Below, in pieces: positions 6,706 through 11,826 of a DNA stretch of 27,520 nt. How positions within the stretch are numbered: position 1 is the first letter of the stretch; every line of letters begins with the position of its first letter. The stretch covers positions 1 to 27,520 of IMG/VR virus record IMGVR_UViG_3300032224_000126. One strand, 5' to 3'. Source of the DNA: a virus. A program made the position numbers and the translations under genes. The notes below the pieces were generated by a model, which was not told the origin of the DNA, made no database searches, and was given only the letters and a program-made list of their open reading frames with translations.

Positions 6706-6899
6706 TGCATTACCCATGACATAAACGGGACAAGCCCAAAAACAACCCCTAAAAGCGTTAAGCCAACAACCCAAGCGATTGGTGGTATGCGTTCGTCAGC
6801 CCGTGAATAGCGTGTCTGGTGACGCATTGTGCGAGTGGTTCGACCTGTCCAGTTAGAATCACCAAGGTCAGTCAGAAAAGGCCAATTGTGCTTATTCAT
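6702..6899 (-). CDS. Small single-pass membrane protein (65 aa)
   Basis: The start is set by the ribosome site: AGGAGG lies 9 bases upstream of ATG 6899 but touches the alternative ATG at 6908, so 6899 is preferred. The product starts MNKHNWPFLTDLGDSNWTG and has a basic segment (RTTRTMRHQTRYSRADER). A hydrophobic C-terminal helix follows (PPIAWVVGLTLLGVVFGLVP). It should be anchored in the inner membrane with the basic part in the cytoplasm. Function is unknown. The gene overlaps the stop of the gene upstream by 8 bases. Confidence 0.68.
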   Translation of the reverse strand: MNKHNWPFLTDLGDSNWTGRTTRTMRHQTRYSRADERIPPIAWVVGLTLLGVVFGLVPFMSWVMQ

Positions 6900-7155
6900 C
6901 GCTGCCATCCTCCTCGTTTGCTGTCACAGTTTCAATATGGTTAATGTCAATAAAGTGGGTGTACATCGAGCAGGCGCAAATTAACACCTCGTCACGGTCA
7001 ATCTTGATGTACGGTTCGCCGTTACTGTCTATTTTTACGCCATCGGCAAATTGATCCATCAGTTCTGCAATCTTTTTGTCGGTAAGCTCAAGGCTAAGTT
7101 CACGCATTAACTGGCGCTTGCCTTCGTCTGTCATTTGGATGTATGAGTATTTCAT
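6892..7155 (-). CDS. Small hypothetical protein (87 aa)
   Basis: This 87-residue acidic protein begins MKYSYIQMTDEGKRQLMREL and has a helix (TDKKIAELMDQFADGV), then a short strand-like part (PYIKIDRDEVLICACSMYTHFI) and an acidic tail (ANEEDGSDE). No family is recognised. It begins one base after the TAA of the 53-codon gene, so the two are almost certainly co-translated from the promoter near 7361. No membrane segment or signal peptide is seen. Confidence 0.65.
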   Translation of the reverse strand: MKYSYIQMTDEGKRQLMRELSLELTDKKIAELMDQFADGVKIDSNGEPYIKIDRDEVLICACSMYTHFIDINHIETVTANEEDGSDE

Positions 7156-7317
7156 TTATGCAGCCCCTAACAAACGAGCAGCTTCTGACTTCAATTCTTT
7201 GTTGCTGATCTCTGAAAAATCAACGCCTTCCATCATTAACTTCATGTGCAAATCAAATGCTTGGTTGCAATCAAGTGTTGGAAACCATTTCATCAAGTCT
7301 TTTGTTACTTTGTTCAT
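7156..7317 (-). CDS. Small hypothetical protein (53 aa), first gene of the second early operon
   Basis: This 53-codon gene begins MNKVTKDLMKWFPTLDCNQA and is helical throughout. It is the first gene after the promoter/leader cassette at 7318-7385, and its ribosome site (AAAGGTAC) and spacing to the ATG are nearly identical to those of the Erf gene. That leader similarity is the best evidence that it is translated. The stop TAA is followed immediately by the next ATG. Function is unknown. Confidence 0.75.
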   Translation of the reverse strand: MNKVTKDLMKWFPTLDCNQAFDLHMKLMMEGVDFSEISNKELKSEAARLLGAA

Positions 7318-7385
7318 TTTATGTACCTTTATTTGTCGTATGGCGTTGTTGCCATGACTAATATTAAGCTATCTAAATAATAAAA
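7318..7385 (-). promoter_or_regulatory. Second copy of early promoter/operator/leader cassette
   Basis: On the minus strand this region carries a -10 element TAATAT (7361-7366) within the motif CTTAATATTAG, an upstream TATTTAGAT block, a short inverted repeat ATGGC-N6-GCCAT (7340-7355) and AAAGGTACATAAA before ATG 7317. It closely matches the cassette upstream of the Erf gene. The -35 here is poor (ATGCTT at 17-base spacing), so this copy may be weaker or need an activator. The predicted transcript would start near the hairpin. It should drive the operon from the 53-codon gene toward the terminase genes. Confidence 0.7.
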
Positions 7386-7438
7386 GCATAGGTGTTAACC
7401 CTAGTTTTTGCAATTATTTTTAATTTATTTGGATTTTT

Positions 7439-7465
7439 ACAACAAAACGCCCCAATTACGGGGCG
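7439..7465 (-). terminator. Intrinsic terminator of the recombination operon
   Basis: Read on the minus strand, CGCCCC-GTAATT-GGGGCG (7448-7465) forms a 6-base-pair GC stem with a 6-base loop, followed by TTTTGTTG. It lies 38 bases beyond the stop of the exonuclease gene and upstream of the next promoter, so it separates the two early operons. On the plus strand there is no T-run, so it should act in one direction only. Confidence 0.88.
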
Positions 7466-7502
7466 GTCGATGGAACAAGGAGTGAACAACACCGACAATT
7501 TA

Positions 7503-8237
7503 TTATAAGTTGTTTTTACGCTTATAGAACGCTAATAAATACTGAAAGCAATCCCATGCAGAGGCTAAATCCTCCTCTGAATGTTCAATCAGTTTTACAT
7601 CACCTTCGGCAGTAAAGAACACGTTGGCGCATCTGGCTGTTGGTTTTTTAAGACCGTGGCGGTAAGCACTTAATTGCATCAACTGCTCATGGTACGGCAC
7701 AACTTTGTCGAGTTTGTCTTTGCTTTTAAAGTCGATCACGATGTTTTCAGCAATCAAATCGACTTTGCCGCCGAACCCATCATAAGCAAACGAGCGTTCT
7801 GCCTCCCAAGTTTGGTCAGCCCCAAAATGGATTCTAATTGCCGCATCAACTTGGTCAACATAAACTGGGTACTCATCACGTTCGCCACGATAAAACCGTT
7901 CCAAAACGCCGTGCATCTGCGTACCACGATCCATAGCGTCACGACCTGTACTCTTGCTGTCGGACATTACTCGCTCTAACCAGTTTTCCTCTGTTTCACC
8001 AGCTATGCGTGGCAACGTCAACGCCGCCAATAATACTTGTTGTTGCAGCCAAGTGTTAAGACCAGGCTTGGCAACCAATCCCAACACGGTAGTTACTGAC
8101 GGAACTAGGTTGCGCTCTCGTGCGTCCCGAACCGTTGTGTTGCGCTCTTTACCGTTCTTGCCAATGATCTTGTAGGCTGGTGAACCGTCAGCTGCGTACC
8201 AATGGCCTGATTCTGAGTCTGCTGACTTAATAATCAT
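7503..8237 (-). CDS. PD-(D/E)XK exonuclease (RecB/Cas4-like)
   Basis: This 244-residue protein has the RecB-type nuclease signature: RGTQMHGVLE with His about 109, FGGKVDLIAE with Asp about 160, VIDFKSKD with Asp169 and Lys171, and a HEQLMQLSAYRHGL motif (Gln about 185, Tyr about 192). The order H, D, D-x-K, Q-x(6)-Y matches the RecB/Cas4 nuclease group. It shares an operon with an Erf annealase and SSB, so it most likely makes the single strands used for annealing. It is coupled by ATGA to the 71-codon gene and is the last gene before the terminator at 7448-7465. Confidence 0.88.
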   Translation of the reverse strand: MIIKSADSESGHWYAADGSPAYKIIGKNGKERNTTVRDARERNLVPSVTTVLGLVAKPGLNTWLQQQVLLAALTLPRIAGETEENWLERVMSDSKSTGRDAMDRGTQMHGVLERFYRGERDEYPVYVDQVDAAIRIHFGADQTWEAERSFAYDGFGGKVDLIAENIVIDFKSKDKLDKVVPYHEQLMQLSAYRHGLKKPTARCANVFFTAEGDVKLIEHSEEDLASAWDCFQYLLAFYKRKNNL

Positions 8238-8449
8238 TTCCGAGCCTCCATAAATTCGTCTGCAATTTCAAAACAACGAGTTGTTGCTGCTTTTGCCCAA
8301 GTTTGGTCATCAATTGGCAATTTCCAATCACCGGCACACATTCCAGTTAACACTTGAACTGCGACATAATCTCGCAAACTCATGCCTGGCATCATTGAAT
8401 CGTTTTGTATCCATGTTGGGAAAGCCGGTAAAAACTTATCTGTATTCAT
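8234..8449 (-). CDS. Small conserved phage protein (71 aa)
   Basis: This 71-residue protein contains MMPGMSLRDYVAVQVLTGMCAGDWK followed by WAKAATTRCFEIADEFMEAR. The GMSLRDYxAxQxLTG pattern is frequent in small phage proteins of unknown function in recombination/replication operons; the recall is general. It is probably soluble and helical. ATGA overlaps join it to the genes on both sides, so its amount should follow that of SSB and the exonuclease. Confidence 0.75.
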   Translation of the reverse strand: MNTDKFLPAFPTWIQNDSMMPGMSLRDYVAVQVLTGMCAGDWKLPIDDQTWAKAATTRCFEIADEFMEARK

Positions 8450-8589
8450 TTTTGCACCTGTTTGGCTAATGTTTTAAGCATCTCAATTGCATCCTGTAGG
8501 TCTTGCATAGCTCTAGCGTCTAAAACCATTCCTTCGTACCATTGTTGGATGCGCCAACTAATTAAAATTGCCTCCTCTGTTTGATTCAT
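8446..8589 (-). CDS. Small hypothetical protein (47 aa)
   Basis: This 47-codon gene has an ATG that shares one base with the stop of ssb (TGATG) and a TGA that overlaps the next ATG. The product begins MNQTEEAILISWRIQQWYEG and is helical with an amphipathic second half (LQDAIEMLKTLAKQVQK). No family is recognised. It fills exactly the gap between ssb and the 71-codon gene and would be translated by coupling, since no good ribosome site stands alone in front of it. Confidence 0.68.
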   Translation of the reverse strand: MNQTEEAILISWRIQQWYEGMVLDARAMQDLQDAIEMLKTLAKQVQK

Positions 8590-9017
8590 CAGAATGGCGG
8601 ATCGTTAAAATCAGATTCCATCGGAACAAACGTGCCTTCTTTCATGGCTCGATAACCGTCTGTTTTTGATTTTGCTGCCGGTTCATTGGCTTCAGCAGGT
8701 TTTCCACCGAGCATCTGCATTTGGTCAGCAACCACCTCAGTTGTATATTGATCCACGCCATCTTTGTTCTGCCACTTGCGAGTAGTCATACGACCCGCCA
8801 CAAAGACCTGTGAGCCTTTCTTTAGGTAGTCGGCACATATTCCTGCCAACTTTCCAAACGCCGTGATCCTGACCCATTCTGTCGTTTCTTTGGTTGCGGT
8901 CTTATAACCAACCGCAATTGAGAAATTACAAATTGCGTTAGAGTCAGCGGTGTATCGGGTTTCAGGGTCTTTGCCAAGCCGCCCAATGAACTCGCAGCGG
9001 TTAAGATCGTTTGCCAT
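8589..9017 (-). CDS. ssb: Single-stranded DNA-binding protein
   Basis: This 142-residue protein has the OB-fold pattern of bacterial SSB: LNRCEFIGRLGKDPETRY at the N-terminus, ICNFSIAVGYK, TEWVRITAFGKLAGICADYLKKGSQVFVAGRM and TTEVVADQMQMLG. A flexible linker leads to an acidic tip (ESDFNDPPF) like the DDDIPF-type tail that binds partner proteins. It would coat single strands made by the nearby exonuclease and hand them to the Erf annealase. The ATG overlaps the stop of erf (TAATG). Confidence 0.95.
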   Translation of the reverse strand: MANDLNRCEFIGRLGKDPETRYTADSNAICNFSIAVGYKTATKETTEWVRITAFGKLAGICADYLKKGSQVFVAGRMTTRKWQNKDGVDQYTTEVVADQMQMLGGKPAEANEPAAKSKTDGYRAMKEGTFVPMESDFNDPPF

Positions 9018-9583
9018 TATTGTTGTTCCCAGTTTGCTTTAAATTGATCGTATGCAGCCTTTAACGGGATTTGTTGTTCTTTCAAACACACAGTCCATGC
9101 TGCTCTAAATATGTCTTTCAGGCTTTCGTAGCTGACCGCTGATGCCATTTGCGCTACGGTGTTGTCCAACTCGATGCCTTTGGGTTTCTCAACAACTTTA
9201 ACTGGCGCTGATTTAACTGCTGAGTTACCGTCATCATCTTCTGACGCAATGCCAAGCGCACTTTGCAAACTGTAGCGTTTTGCATACGAAATCGCAGATC
9301 CATAGCCTTGAGCATCTTGTTTGCTTGCAGGGATAAACAACGTGCCGCAGCTAAGTTGCTCGCCTGATTCATGTATCAAGACTGTTTCAACTGCTACGCC
9401 ACCGTCTGCCGTATGCAACATCTGCACAAAGGCTAGACCGTTTGCTGACAAAGCAGGCCGCACAGCGTCGATAACCGATGCCAGGCTGCTATATGCAGAT
9501 TTAAAATGTGGGTTTTTACTATCTTTGGCTGCGTGGCTCATTGCTGCTTGAGCTTTTACAAGGGATTTTGCTAATTCATTCAT
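9017..9583 (-). CDS. erf: Erf-family single-strand annealing protein
   Basis: This 188-residue protein carries the Erf signature KDSKNPHFKSAYSSLASVIDAVRP, then LSANGLAFVQM, a strand segment (VAVETVLIHESGEQLSC) and GSAISYAKRYSLQSALGIASEDDDGN. Erf proteins anneal complementary strands and promote phage recombination or genome circularisation. The variable C-terminal third probably contacts partners. It is first in an operon with ssb and a RecB-type exonuclease. AAAGGTAC precedes ATG 9583 and the strong promoter at 9625-9653 lies upstream. Confidence 0.94.
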   Translation of the reverse strand: MNELAKSLVKAQAAMSHAAKDSKNPHFKSAYSSLASVIDAVRPALSANGLAFVQMLHTADGGVAVETVLIHESGEQLSCGTLFIPASKQDAQGYGSAISYAKRYSLQSALGIASEDDDGNSAVKSAPVKVVEKPKGIELDNTVAQMASAVSYESLKDIFRAAWTVCLKEQQIPLKAAYDQFKANWEQQ

Positions 9584-9653
9584 TTATGTACCTTTTATCG
9601 TTAATGGCGGGTATGCCATGACTAATATTAAGCAATCTAAATACATAATGCAA
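9584..9653 (-). promoter_or_regulatory. Early promoter, operator and leader hairpin for the recombination operon
   Basis: On the minus strand a -35 TTGCAT (9648-9653), a 17-base spacer and a -10 TAATAT (9625-9630) form a strong sigma70-type promoter. The -10 lies within an operator-like motif; in plus-strand reading it is ACTAATATTAAGCAATCT (9621-9638) and recurs near 7357 and 9697. Transcription should begin near 9619, exactly where the inverted repeat ATGGC-ATACCC-GCCAT (9604-9619) starts, so the mRNA would carry a 5' hairpin. AAAGGTACATAA leads to ATG 9583. Confidence 0.82.
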
Positions 9654-9680
9654 GTGAAAAACTCACAATTAAAATATTTA

Positions 9681-9718
9681 TTGAGTTTCTTTGACAACTA
9701 ATGTTAAGATGTCTTATG
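9681..9718 (+). promoter_or_regulatory. Regulator promoter and overlapping operator
   Basis: The plus strand carries ACTAATGTTAAGATGTCT (9697-9714), matching the operators of the two minus-strand promoters at 14 of 18 positions. It ends two bases before the regulator's ATG 9716. Two promoter readings are possible: TTGAGT (9681-9686) with TTAAGA (9704-9709) at 17-base spacing would start RNA near the ATG and give a leaderless message; TTGACA (9691-9696) with TTATGA (9714-9719) would start inside the gene. Either way the operator sits where a bound repressor would block its own gene. Confidence 0.6.
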
Positions 9719-9931
9719 AAAACAACAGACATCATTCAAGCATTAGGCGGCACGTTTGCGGTAGCCAAGCTATGTCGTGTCAGTCCTTCAGCCGTAAGTC
9801 AATGGCGAAACAACGGCATAGCAAAGGATAAATTAATTATGTTAGCCACGGAAATTGAAACAAAGTCTAATGGCGCCTGGACTCGCAAAGAAATCCCCAA
9901 CTGGGCGCAAATCTGGCCCGAGTTGAATTAA
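9716..9931 (+). CDS. Cro/YdaS-like transcriptional regulator
   Basis: This 71-residue protein begins MKTTDIIQALGGTFAVAKLC and has a helix-turn-helix (FAVAKLCRVSPSAVSQWRNNG, two helices around residues 14-33). The C-terminus GAWTRKEIPNWAQIWPEL matches the tail I recall from short YdaS/Cro-type phage regulators. ATG 9716 is preferred to the in-frame ATG at 9701, which overlaps the operator. It is divergent from erf and lies next to operator copies, so it probably represses the early promoters and itself. No larger CI-like repressor with a peptidase domain is present here, so lysogeny control cannot be decided. Confidence 0.85.
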   Translation: MKTTDIIQALGGTFAVAKLCRVSPSAVSQWRNNGIAKDKLIMLATEIETKSNGAWTRKEIPNWAQIWPELN

Positions 9932-9965
9932 GATTGTTGGTATGTGAAAGCGGATTCTATTGCTC

Positions 9966-9980
9966 AAGGGTAGTACCCTT
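9966..9980. promoter_or_regulatory. Perfect 7-base inverted repeat downstream of the regulator
   Basis: AAGGGTA-G-TACCCTT is a 15-base palindrome around one central base, 35 bases after the regulator's stop. It could be a binding site for a dimeric protein or the stem of a weak terminator (AAGGG-TAGTA-CCCTT followed only by TTT). Its motif does not match the CTAATATTAAG operators, so a different protein would be needed. The stretch 9981-10041 shows nothing else definite. Confidence 0.4.
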
Positions 9981-10041
9981 TAACCATACTAGTTTGTAGT
10001 TATAAATAGCTTGCATAGTGCAGCGAGTAACATATCAACAC

Positions 10042-10070
10042 TTGACACACCATAAATAGGATGAAATAAT
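10042..10070 (+). promoter_or_regulatory. Strong sigma70-type promoter of the small-RNA unit
   Basis: TTGACA (10042-10047) is a perfect -35 hexamer. A 17-base spacer leads to AATAAT (10065-10070), five of six matches to the -10 consensus. Transcription should begin near 10077 on the plus strand. It is the best promoter in the window by consensus and has no coding region directly behind it. Confidence 0.8.
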
Positions 10071-10076
10071 TACATT

Positions 10077-10190
10077 GTTGTCGTTGCAGATAACTAAGCC
10101 GTTTAAGTCTATATATTGAGCCTTCGGGCTGGCATCCTTAAAAAAGATGTTCTGCAACCAATATATAGATTTAAGCGGCTTTTTTGTTTT
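10077..10190 (+). ncRNA. Predicted structured small RNA ending in a terminator
   Basis: A promoter at 10042-10070 leads into a segment of about 114 bases that folds almost completely. Arms 10096-10118 and 10159-10181 pair over 23 base pairs with only two G-U pairs. Inside, AGCC-UUCG-GGCU (10119-10130) is a hairpin with a very stable UUCG tetraloop stacked directly on the long helix. A second hairpin pairs GCATC (10132-10136) with GATGT (10146-10150), giving a three-way junction. The transcript ends in TTTTTTGTTTT. No open frame with a ribosome site lies within it. I do not recognise the RNA family. It could act by antisense, bind a protein, control transcription, or be a packaging RNA; only its existence is supported. 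Confidence 0.7.
10159..10190 (+). terminator. Intrinsic terminator closing the small-RNA unit
   Basis: The 3' arm of the 23-base-pair helix (10159-10181), with a GC-rich base AGCGGCTT, runs directly into TTTTTTGTTTT (10180-10190). The stem is much longer than an ordinary terminator because the whole RNA forms the hairpin. On the minus strand no T-run follows the helix, so it should act only on plus-strand transcripts. Confidence 0.78.
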
Positions 10191-10557
10191 TAAAGATAAC
10201 TGTCAGGGCGCATTAGCTAATAGAGTGACCACTCGTACCCAGAACAGGTTAAGTAAAGATTCAAGGTTGTATCCGGTGTGACCCGCACCTCTAAGTACCG
10301 AAAGGGAACAGAATATAGACAGACTAGAGAAATCTAGTAAAACCATTTACTCTAGGTGTTGATCTTCTACAGCTGCAAGGACTGCTACTGTTTTAGGGAA
10401 TCTAGGGGTGGGGTGAGCCGCCTGCCATAAGCGTTACAACGCACAGGTCTGTCGTAAAGGATTTATCCTCAACTACTATCAGTAGCTTGCTACTACGGTG
10501 GGTGGGTATAAGGGTAGGGGTACTTTATTCTAAATAATAATAATAAGGGTTAACGCT
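10191..10557 (+). other. Hairpin-rich stretch without a supported gene
   Basis: No convincing coding frame, tRNA or rRNA is visible in these 367 bases. Short hairpins are dense: GGTGTG-ACC-CGCACC (10275-10289), ACTAGA-GAAA-TCTAGT with a GNRA loop (10323-10338), GCGT-TACA-ACGC inside CCTG/CAGG (10421-10447), AGGAT-TT-ATCCT (10458-10469) and GTAGC-TT-GCTAC (10482-10493). The first part of 10324-10355 can instead pair CTAGAG with CTCTAG. Two G-rich runs follow, then AT-rich repeats before the next gene. It may be a long 5' untranslated region, a second structured RNA or an origin; nothing decides between these. Confidence 0.5.
10500..10520 (+). other. Potential G-quadruplex motif
   Basis: Four G-tracts (10500-10502, 10504-10506, 10512-10514 and 10517-10520) separated by 1, 5 and 2 bases fit the canonical G3-N1-7 pattern. 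It lies 37 bases upstream of the 10558 gene and next to AT-rich repeats (10530-10546). TATAAG at 10507-10512, inside it, could serve as a weak -10 element. A role in transcription or replication initiation is speculation. Confidence 0.4.
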
Positions 10558-10779
10558 ATGACGCTCTGGGACTGGATGTTTGTGTTTTACTTGTCAGCCG
10601 CAGTTACGGTTGGTGGCATGATTTTCATGTATCGCACCAGACGCAAACCGCCTACATATCCTAAAGATTGGATTTGTGACGGTTGCGGTCAAGTTTCTAG
10701 CGAATTACGAGAAGGAATGTGTGCGTATTGCACAAATTTCTACAAACCTACGGAACATTGCCGCCAACGGGGTAAGTAG
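10558..10779 (+). CDS. Small membrane protein with zinc-ribbon motif (73 aa)
   Basis: An AAGGG ribosome site lies 8 bases before ATG 10558. The product has an N-terminal membrane helix (residues about 7-25), a basic stop-transfer segment (YRTRRKPP) and a cytoplasmic part with CDGC (40-43) and CAYC (55-58), a four-cysteine zinc-ribbon-like arrangement, plus Cys68. No family is recognised. It is one of only two genes on the plus strand. Its last 32 bases overlap, in antisense, the end of the secreted-protein gene at 10748. Plus-strand transcription here could therefore oppose the end of the late operon. Confidence 0.68.
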   Translation: MTLWDWMFVFYLSAAVTVGGMIFMYRTRRKPPTYPKDWICDGCGQVSSELREGMCAYCTNFYKPTEHCRQRGK

Positions 10780-11314
10780 CGCCAACTGGTGCTTGGGTGA
10801 ACGCTGTTTCACCTGACACCACATGGTTGCCCGTCCAAGGGCTTTCCATGACTGGCCCGTAGCAACTAGCCAGCGTCACGCCTGCAACTTGCTTAGATTG
10901 TTTCTCACACAAGAACGACCACATATTGCTCATGCCGGTGGTTGGTGTGTTGCCAACGGTAAACGAGCGAAACACAGCAGGCTGCACAGTCCAACTTGGC
11001 GCTTGTGGGTATGCAGTCTGTGGTGGCACTCCAAACAACGACCAAACTTTACCCTTTGGTGCATCGCATGATCCTTGCATTAACGTCATGTTTGCTACGG
11101 CATCGCCAGTAAGCACAGGACAGATCGCTACGCCCTCTTTGAACGTCTTGCCTGCCACGGTTATCAGGTTGCCAGTTAAAGCCGTTGGCGAGGCTGCACA
11201 CAAGGCATACTCGCCTTTACAGATGGCTATGGTTTGGGCATGAATTGTCATAAACAACGACGATACCCAAAATAAGATAACTGCGGCAAATACGGCAAAA
11301 AGGGTTTTTTTCAT
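10748..11314 (-). CDS. Secreted cysteine-containing hypothetical protein (188 aa)
   Basis: The N-terminus is a clear signal peptide: MKKTLFAVFAAVILFWVSS, ending in a likely cleavage site after FMTIHA (about residue 26). The mature part has six cysteines (CKGEYALC, ICP, GSC, LCEK, SCYG) that could form disulfides in the periplasm. There is no lipobox or catalytic motif that I recognise. It is the last gene of the lysis cluster and abuts the endolysin gene, so a role in lysis, superinfection exclusion or change of the cell surface is plausible but unproven. It ends in a convergent overlap with the plus-strand gene. Confidence 0.75.
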   Translation of the reverse strand: MKKTLFAVFAAVILFWVSSLFMTIHAQTIAICKGEYALCAASPTALTGNLITVAGKTFKEGVAICPVLTGDAVANMTLMQGSCDAPKGKVWSLFGVPPQTAYPQAPSWTVQPAVFRSFTVGNTPTTGMSNMWSFLCEKQSKQVAGVTLASCYGPVMESPWTGNHVVSGETAFTQAPVGATYPVGGNVP

Positions 11315-11826
11315 TACGCCACCATTGAAGATGCTTTTTGTTTAACGTCTGCAACACGATTTAACCAACCTTTGCCAAATGTTGCAAAAGTGTTTAAAGA
11401 CCGATAAAAGTCTTCTTTGGCTTGGCTGAACCGTTCAATCAGCTCAACAGGATCAACGGCTTGCACAGCTGCCATCGTCATCGGGCCGAACCCGCCATCA
11501 GGCGTTACACCCACCGAGCTTTGCAGCGTCTTGATCGCTCTGCCTGCGCCAGCGTTTACGGCAAAATCAAACATTAGGTAATCAAGACCTACCGGCAACT
11601 CATCACCACGCACAGCGTCAAAAAACTTCTTTTTGTACAACGGCTCGACCTTTTCCGGTGTCAACCCACGCATTTCAGCTTCATCGGACTCACGCCCCAC
11701 CCAGTTTTCCCATGTAGCTTTGGTCACACCAAGGTTGGTCATGCCGCCAGGGTCAGCGGGATTGTTAACGTAACCACCTTCTGACTTGAGCATTAACTCA
11801 AACGATTTTTGCCAATTACTTAACAT
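11314..11826 (-). CDS. Endolysin, GH108 family with C-terminal peptidoglycan-binding domain
   Basis: The protein of 170 residues cleaves peptidoglycan glycan strands at the end of infection. Its N-terminus has the GH108 signature KSEGGYVNNPADPGGMTNLGVT, with the probable catalytic Glu16. The C-terminal half from about residue 90 (FDFAVNAGAGRAIKTLQ, GVTPDGGFGPMT) fits the PG_binding_3 domain that accompanies GH108. There is no signal peptide, so a holin should release it. The ATG overlaps the upstream membrane-protein gene by 11 bases and is served by a GGAAAAG site. Confidence 0.93.
   Translation of the reverse strand: MLSNWQKSFELMLKSEGGYVNNPADPGGMTNLGVTKATWENWVGRESDEAEMRGLTPEKVEPLYKKKFFDAVRGDELPVGLDYLMFDFAVNAGAGRAIKTLQSSVGVTPDGGFGPMTMAAVQAVDPVELIERFSQAKEDFYRSLNTFATFGKGWLNRVADVKQKASSMVA

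Noticed and set aside
6706-6774. Longer N-terminus for the 93-residue gene from a start at 6774
   Set aside because: The extension lies inside the membrane-protein gene in another frame and lacks a ribosome site, whereas ATG 6705 has the usual ATGA coupling.
9932-10200. Retron-like or CRISPR-like origin for the structured RNA
   Set aside because: There is no reverse transcriptase nearby and no repeated spacer pattern anywhere in the window.
10146-10281. 44-codon plus-strand frame starting at ATG 10147 through the small-RNA terminator
   Set aside because: It begins in a hairpin, crosses the terminator T-run and has no ribosome site; this length is expected by chance.
10191-10557. Possible tRNA or catalytic intron in the hairpin-rich region
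   Set aside because: I found no T-arm consensus with a matching acceptor stem, and no group I core or group II domain V pattern on either strand.
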